DNA from: Alphaproteobacteria bacterium
GTDB taxonomy: Bacteria > Pseudomonadota > Alphaproteobacteria > Micavibrionales > Micavibrionaceae
Direction of reading: 5' to 3'
Assembly (NCBI GenBank): GCA_018000295.1
Contig: JAGNKE010000003.1
Coordinates: 95,512 to 159,511, forward strand
DNA length: 64,000 nucleotides
A program made the position numbers and the translations under genes. How positions within the stretch are numbered: position 1 is the first letter of the stretch; every line of letters starts with the position of its first letter. Below are positions 63,874-64,000 of this stretch, piece after piece. The notes beneath the pieces were generated by a model. It saw only the letters and a program-made list of their open reading frames with translations, made no database searches and was not told the DNA's origin.

Positions 63874-64000
63874 TTAGGGTCTGTACCTAATTGAAGGAAT
63901 ATGATTCAATTCTTCAAACGAAGGAGGATTGAATGTTTTGGTTATCGGATAAACAATGGTCAGTGATAGAGCCGCTTCTGCCACAAAATCAGACAGGTCC
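63874..64000 (+). mobile_element. insertion sequence, IS5-like, left end (cut by window)
   Basis: The DNA changes character at about 63874 (GGGTCTGTACCTAATTGAAG), a sequence resembling terminal inverted repeats of IS5-group elements. A transposase start with a strong ribosome site follows. The right end is outside the window, so the terminal repeat could not be confirmed. Confidence 0.6.
63933..64000 (+). CDS. IS5 family transposase, N-terminal fragment (continues past window)
   Basis: The first 22 codons read MFWLSDKQWSVIEPLLPQNQ, the typical beginning of IS5-type (DUF4096) transposases. AAGGAGG (63921-63927) lies five bases before the ATG. The catalytic DDE residues are outside the window. 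Confidence 0.8.
   Translation, partial: MFWLSDKQWSVIEPLLPQNQTG

Overview
The window is a stretch of alphaproteobacterial chromosome. The evidence is the gene order and protein types: an aa3 cytochrome c oxidase cluster with the order coxB-ctaD-ctaB-small CoxF-like ORF-ctaG-ctaE-DUF983-surf1, an IalB-like secreted protein, an RNase E with a long acidic/RG insert, a short HRDC-less RNase D next to kdsD, and an alphaproteobacterial-type prephenate dehydratase. The genus cannot be fixed from the sequence alone. A free-living or predatory, Micavibrio-like lineage is only a guess.

Layout. 1-400: 3' end of rsmE. 514-11289: cytochrome c oxidase structural and assembly genes. They are interrupted by an SDR gene and a secreted Cys-rich protein, then by a 2.6-kb foreign island (about 6093-8642). 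The island carries an Rhs C-terminal toxin fragment, a possible immunity protein and a truncated relaxase, and it lies between two imperfect 32-nt direct repeats. 11516-19592: envelope and RNA genes (IalB-like, M23 peptidase, RNase E, TerC-CBS protein, aminotransferase). 19600-28200: an accessory block with AT-rich regulatory DNA, a periplasmic unknown, a GT4 glycosyltransferase, a 120-residue unknown, and a 1822-residue multi-repeat protein whose first domain is homologous to that small neighbour. 28201-31724: tag, DUF3137 and ettA. 31923-41120: three tandem, diverged genes for DotA/TraY-like polytopic membrane proteins of about 960-1090 residues.

41258-45334 (minus strand): mlaA-mlaC and lptF-lptG, lipid and LPS transport. 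45435-48464: pepA, a lysine 2,3-aminomutase-like gene and holC. 48605-58784: a membrane cytochrome c, pheA, small unknowns, ftsK, lolA, recR, a palindrome-rich spacer, membrane proteins and a response regulator with a degenerate GGDEF-like domain. 59001-63709: tRNA-Leu(CAG), RNase D, kdsD, lptC, lptA, a LysE-type exporter and lptB, that is, Kdo synthesis and LPS export. The window ends in the first codons of an IS5-like transposase.

The most unusual content is the triple DotA/TraY cluster together with the giant repeat protein and its stand-alone domain homologue. DotA/TraY proteins are normally single components of type IVB (I-type) secretion or conjugation systems, and no other Dot/Icm or Tra component is visible here. 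The remaining genes form standard housekeeping modules. Start codons were re-chosen by eye from Shine-Dalgarno position and family length. All family assignments rest on motif recognition, not on database searches.
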